From: an uncultured Flavobacteriales bacterium
GTDB taxonomy: Bacteria > Bacteroidota > Bacteroidia > Flavobacteriales_D > Crocinitomicaceae
NCBI GenBank assembly: GCA_905479845.1
Contig: CAJQOB010000258.1
Location: forward strand, 1 to 10,611
DNA: 10,611 nucleotides
Reading direction: 5' to 3'
Below, piece by piece: positions 7,354-10,611 of this stretch. How positions within the stretch are numbered: the first letter of the stretch is position 1; each line of letters starts with the position of its first letter. Under the pieces are notes generated by a model. That model did no database searches. It saw nothing but the letters and a program-made list of their open reading frames with translations, and was not told where the DNA came from. The translations under genes and the position numbers were made by a program.

Positions 7354-9615
7354 ATGGCAAAAGGAATTAGGGAAAACATACCGTTAACAGGCTGGAAAGG
7401 CCTGAAAAAACACTGGAAGAATGATGTTGTAGCAGCGATCAGCGTTGCCCTAGTTGCCCTACCGCTTTCGTTGGCGATTGCCAAGGGAATGGGGCTCCCT
7501 CCAATTTCTGGTTTGATCACTGCCGTGATCGGTGGTTTAGTTACTACTCTAGTCCGTAGTGCCTACCTCACAATTAACGGTCCTGCTGCTGGTTTGATTG
7601 CTGTTGTTGCAGCTTCTGCGGTGGCCTTAAGTCCCACGGGAGAAGCAATTGATGGGTTTCCTTTCGTACTTGCAGCAATTGTCGTAGCTGGTGCATTGCA
7701 AGTGGTCGTCGGTTTGTTGAAATTTGGACGTATTGCAGATGTTTTTCCAACTTCAGTGATTCAGGGAGTTCTTGCGTCAATTGGGATCATCATCTTCGCG
7801 AAGCAAATGCACGTTGCGATGGGAACTACCTCGGATGGTGAGAACACGGTTGAAATCATCATGGATATCTTTCAGAAAATTCATGAAATCAATCCCTACA
7901 TCGCTATCATTTCTGGCTTAGGGATTGTCTTGCTTTTCTTCCATAGCAGAATTAGTTACAAAGTCTTTCACTTCATTCCTGCACCGGTATGGGTGCTTGC
8001 CATTGGAGTTCCAATCGTGCTGTTATACGGATACCTGGAAACAAATGAAATAGCCGTATTTGGAAAAGTGTTTCAGTCCCCAAAAGATTACTTAATCGAT
8101 GTTCCGAATGATTGGATGGACGGTTTTTGTTATCCCGATTTCTCAAAAGCTTATACAGGAACTTTTTGGATGGCGGTAATTTCGATTAATCTGATCTCTT
8201 CAGTAATTACACTTGCTGCCACTAAAGCAGTAGATAAACTTGATCCATACAAGAGAAAGACGAATTTGAACAAGGATCTAACGGCAGTTGGACTATCAAC
8301 AATGGTGGCCGGATTCGTTGGTGGATTGCCTATTTTAAGTGTGATTGTTCGTAGTACAGTAAACGTTCATAACAACGCGAAAACAAAATGGTCCAACTTC
8401 TATCATGGATTGTTTATTGCACTTTTCGTACTTGTTGGTTTACCACTGATTCAAATGTTCCCAGTTGCGGCATTGGCGGCAGTCCTCGTTTTTACGGGAA
8501 TTAAACTGGCATCGCCAAGAGTCTTCAAAGAAGTATACAAACAAGGGTTGGAGCAGATTATCTTCATGTTGGCGACAATCATTATCACCCTATACAAAGG
8601 ACCGTTGGCAGGTATTTTTGGAGGTATTGGAATTACACTTGTCGCGCATTTATTGATGGCACGTGTTACGATTCCTCAGTTCATCCAGTTGGTATTTAAA
8701 TCCGGGACGAACCTGAAAGAACACCATGATGGGTCGTATACGTTGAAAGTAAAAGGAATTGCCAATTTCATGACTTTGCTCCGATTGATTGCCATGTTGG
8801 AAAAGATTCCAGCAGGGGTGGATCTAAAAATTGATCTTTCCAAAACGCGATTAATTGATTTGACATTTCAGGAGAAATTGATGGAATTCAGATCAGCGCA
8901 TCGATTGGCCGGAGGTAAAGTGCAGATTGTTGGGTTGAATCAGCACGTAGCATCTTCCAATCACAAATTGGCATTGAAGACCTTAATCTTACCGAATTTC
9001 CAAAAGACGTCACCTCGCCAACAGCGTATCAAACAGATGGCATCCAACAATAAGTGGCTTTATACCCGTGAAGAGCAGGTGGATACAAGTGAATTGCTGG
9101 ACTTCAATTTCTTCCAGTCTCGACCGTTAGAAAGCAAGCAAAATGTTATTGGAGGTGATTTCAACGAAACGGAAGTTGATTGGGAAATCAGTGACATTGT
9201 ATTCGACGAAGGAGCCATGCTTTCGAAGGAAGTGTACAAAACGACAGTCCAACTGGTACATTTACCAAAAGAGGTTCCATCATTTGTACTTGATCAAGAA
9301 GGAATTTTTGACAAACTTTTTGACCGAGTACTCTATTCATTAACGGATAGTCACGATATTGATTTTGAGCAATTCCCGGTGTTTTCAAAGAATATTCGAC
9401 TTACGGGAGGCAATGAGGAAGCGGTCCGAGAGTTATTTACACCATCATTAATTCGATTCATGGAAGAAGAACAAGTCTACCATATTGAGTGTAATGGAAA
9501 TGCTTTGATTATCTTTAAGTCTTTAAGAATTGCAAGTACGAACGAAATCAAAAATATGGTTCGATTTACCGAAGATTTTGTGAAGCACCTTGCCCAAAAA
9601 CATGTACTGAACTAA
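7354..9615 (+). CDS. SulP-family anion transporter with STAS-like domain and extra C-terminal domain
   Basis: The 753-residue protein begins with a SulP (SLC26-like) membrane domain (about 1-440) made of many hydrophobic segments. It shows 'ALVALPLSLAIAKGMG' in the first span, 'NGPAAGL' (Gly76-Gly80), and 'GGLPILSVIVRSTVNVHNNA' around Arg333, all typical of the family. Members carry sulfate, bicarbonate or dicarboxylates by symport or exchange; the substrate cannot be fixed here. A STAS-like region follows (about 455-530), with 'KIDLSKTRLIDLTFQEKL' at the usual strand-helix position. A further segment of about 200 residues (about 535-753) is unusual. Its last part contains 'DIDFEQFPVFSK' from Asp668 and 'EEAVRELFTPSLIRFMEE', and looks like a separate small soluble domain also found in other bacterial proteins of unknown role. 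The ATG at 7354 fits the family start. The stop overlaps the next ATG as TAATG, so it is probably translationally coupled to the dehydrogenase. Confidence 0.92.
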   Translation: MAKGIRENIPLTGWKGLKKHWKNDVVAAISVALVALPLSLAIAKGMGLPPISGLITAVIGGLVTTLVRSAYLTINGPAAGLIAVVAASAVALSPTGEAIDGFPFVLAAIVVAGALQVVVGLLKFGRIADVFPTSVIQGVLASIGIIIFAKQMHVAMGTTSDGENTVEIIMDIFQKIHEINPYIAIISGLGIVLLFFHSRISYKVFHFIPAPVWVLAIGVPIVLLYGYLETNEIAVFGKVFQSPKDYLIDVPNDWMDGFCYPDFSKAYTGTFWMAVISINLISSVITLAATKAVDKLDPYKRKTNLNKDLTAVGLSTMVAGFVGGLPILSVIVRSTVNVHNNAKTKWSNFYHGLFIALFVLVGLPLIQMFPVAALAAVLVFTGIKLASPRVFKEVYKQGLEQIIFMLATIIITLYKGPLAGIFGGIGITLVAHLLMARVTIPQFIQLVFKSGTNLKEHHDGSYTLKVKGIANFMTLLRLIAMLEKIPAGVDLKIDLSKTRLIDLTFQEKLMEFRSAHRLAGGKVQIVGLNQHVASSNHKLALKTLILPNFQKTSPRQQRIKQMASNNKWLYTREEQVDTSELLDFNFFQSRPLESKQNVIGGDFNETEVDWEISDIVFDEGAMLSKEVYKTTVQLVHLPKEVPSFVLDQEGIFDKLFDRVLYSLTDSHDIDFEQFPVFSKNIRLTGGNEEAVRELFTPSLIRFMEEEQVYHIECNGNALIIFKSLRIASTNEIKNMVRFTEDFVKHLAQKHVLN

Positions 9616-10611
9616 TGGAAAAGTTACAGAATTTTGTGAATGGAGAATATTGTGCTCCAACTACAGATCAATACATAGACAATTTTGAACCAGCGACAGG
9701 GAAAGTATACTCGTTAATTCCAAATTCTGGTGGTGCAGATGTTCAGAATGCGGTGGATGCTGCGGAAAAGGCATTTCCGATATGGTCGGAAATGAGTTCC
9801 TTGGAACGCAGCAAAATTCTCATCAAACTATCAAAAGGAATTGAGGCAAGAATGGATGAGTTCGTTCAAGCTGAATCACGTGATAACGGGAAACCACTTT
9901 CACTTGCTGCACATGTGGATATTCCTAGAGCTGTTTCCAATTTTCATTTCTTCGCTACGGCAATTGTGCATTACGCATCTGAGTCGCATCAAATGGAAGG
10001 ACTGGGAGTGAATTATACCCTGCGTAAACCAATCGGGATCGTTGGTTGTATTTCTCCTTGGAATCTACCGTTGTATCTATTCTCTTGGAAAATAGCACCC
10101 GCTTTAGCAGCAGGGAACTGTGTAATTGCAAAACCATCTGAGGTAACACCATATACTGCTTATTTATTAGGTAAAGTTGCACAAGAGGCTGGAATGCCTC
10201 CAGGTGTTTTAAACATCTTACATGGAGAAGGTGGTGCTGTTGGAGATGCCATTGTGAAACACACCAGAATTAAAGCTATATCATTTACAGGTGGAACGAA
10301 CACTGGAAAATACATCGCCCAAACGGCGGCACCAATGTTTAAAAAACTGTCTCTTGAGTTAGGAGGGAAGAACCCGAACATCATCTTTGCCGATTGTGAT
10401 TTCGACGAAATGCTCAGCACAACGTTGCGTTCGTCATTCGCCAATCAGGGGCAGATCTGTCTTTGTGGATCAAGAATTTTCGTCCAACGACCAATTTATG
10501 ATCGTTTCAAAGAGGCATTTGTTGACAGAGTGAGTAAAACTGTTGTGGCCCCACCGAATGATCCTAAAGCTAAACTTGGAGCGGTTGTATCCAAACCACA
10601 CATGGAAAAAG
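9615..10611 (+). CDS. Aldehyde dehydrogenase, aminomuconate-semialdehyde dehydrogenase-like, cut by right edge
   Basis: The visible 332 codons form an NAD(P)-dependent aldehyde dehydrogenase of the ALDH superfamily; about 150 residues of the usual 480-490 lie beyond the window. Catalytic elements are present: 'SPWNLP' with Asn150, 'LELGGKNP' with Glu248, and the nucleophile Cys282 in 'ANQGQICLC'. Several stretches closely resemble ALDH8A1 and 2-hydroxymuconate/2-aminomuconate semialdehyde dehydrogenases, for example 'DIPRAVSNFHFFA', 'WNLPLYLFSWKIAPALAAGN' and 'SSFANQGQICLCGSRIFVQ'. The likely reaction is oxidation of 2-aminomuconate semialdehyde to 2-aminomuconate in tryptophan/kynurenine degradation, in the cytosol. 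A related semialdehyde as substrate cannot be excluded. The start ATG shares its A with the SulP stop (TAATG), indicating coupled translation. Other kynurenine-pathway genes would be expected just beyond the right edge if the assignment is right. The superfamily is certain; the substrate assignment is good but inferred. Confidence 0.9.
   Translation, partial: MEKLQNFVNGEYCAPTTDQYIDNFEPATGKVYSLIPNSGGADVQNAVDAAEKAFPIWSEMSSLERSKILIKLSKGIEARMDEFVQAESRDNGKPLSLAAHVDIPRAVSNFHFFATAIVHYASESHQMEGLGVNYTLRKPIGIVGCISPWNLPLYLFSWKIAPALAAGNCVIAKPSEVTPYTAYLLGKVAQEAGMPPGVLNILHGEGGAVGDAIVKHTRIKAISFTGGTNTGKYIAQTAAPMFKKLSLELGGKNPNIIFADCDFDEMLSTTLRSSFANQGQICLCGSRIFVQRPIYDRFKEAFVDRVSKTVVAPPNDPKAKLGAVVSKPHMEK

Noticed and set aside
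7056..7520. A 154-codon minus-strand ORF across the peptidase/SulP junction
   Set aside because: It is antisense to the conserved catalytic Asp and His region of the peptidase and to the first SulP span; its own product shows no coherent domain.
9955..10444. Minus-strand ORFs of 75 and 94 codons near the right end
   Set aside because: Both are antisense to strongly conserved aldehyde dehydrogenase sequence.

Overview
The window looks like a chromosomal segment of a Bacteroidota bacterium, most likely Flavobacteriales (Crocinitomicaceae/Fluviicola-like). This rests on moderate GC with AT-rich leaders, a mostly absent Shine-Dalgarno signal, short signal peptides ending in 'TFAQ', a HemW protein of the 'AGIYLHIPFC' type, and a large secreted S9 peptidase. 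This is inference from recognisable protein styles; no marker RNA is present. No RNA gene, CRISPR array, insertion sequence or integrase was seen, and no stretch over 300 bases lacks a gene.

Left part (1-1200): an unrecognised protein runs off the left edge on the minus strand. Across a 206-bp gap lies a divergent plus-strand gene (566-1153) that resembles the RhiA-like family of about 195 residues. It is interrupted by a single in-frame TAA at codon 108, with the frame otherwise intact on both sides. A perfect 13-bp stem hairpin at 1159-1193 separates it from the next, convergent gene and probably terminates both.

Middle-left (1216-3175, minus strand): three co-directional genes are read from 3175 down to 1216. 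They encode a small helical protein of unknown function, a DinB/YfiT-superfamily four-helix protein with a histidine metal site, and a secreted protein of glutamine-amidotransferase-like fold with an unusual Glu-rich C-terminal tail. The small spacings (26 and 56 bp) are compatible with one transcript.

Middle and right (3268-10611, plus strand): HemW (radical-SAM heme chaperone, GTG start) is divergent from the cluster above. It is followed by a secreted prolyl-oligopeptidase-family S9 peptidase with a complete Ser-Asp-His triad, then a SulP-family anion transporter with a STAS-like domain and an extra C-terminal domain of about 200 residues. Last comes an aldehyde dehydrogenase cut by the right edge, whose sequence strongly resembles ALDH8A1/aminomuconate-semialdehyde dehydrogenase of the kynurenine pathway. 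The transporter stop and the dehydrogenase start overlap as TAATG, so these two are probably translationally coupled.

Most of the window is ordinary housekeeping and metabolic content. No clearly new multi-gene system is evident. The most distinctive points are the nonsense-interrupted RhiA-like gene, the SulP C-terminal fusion domain, and the coupling of SulP to a kynurenine-type dehydrogenase.
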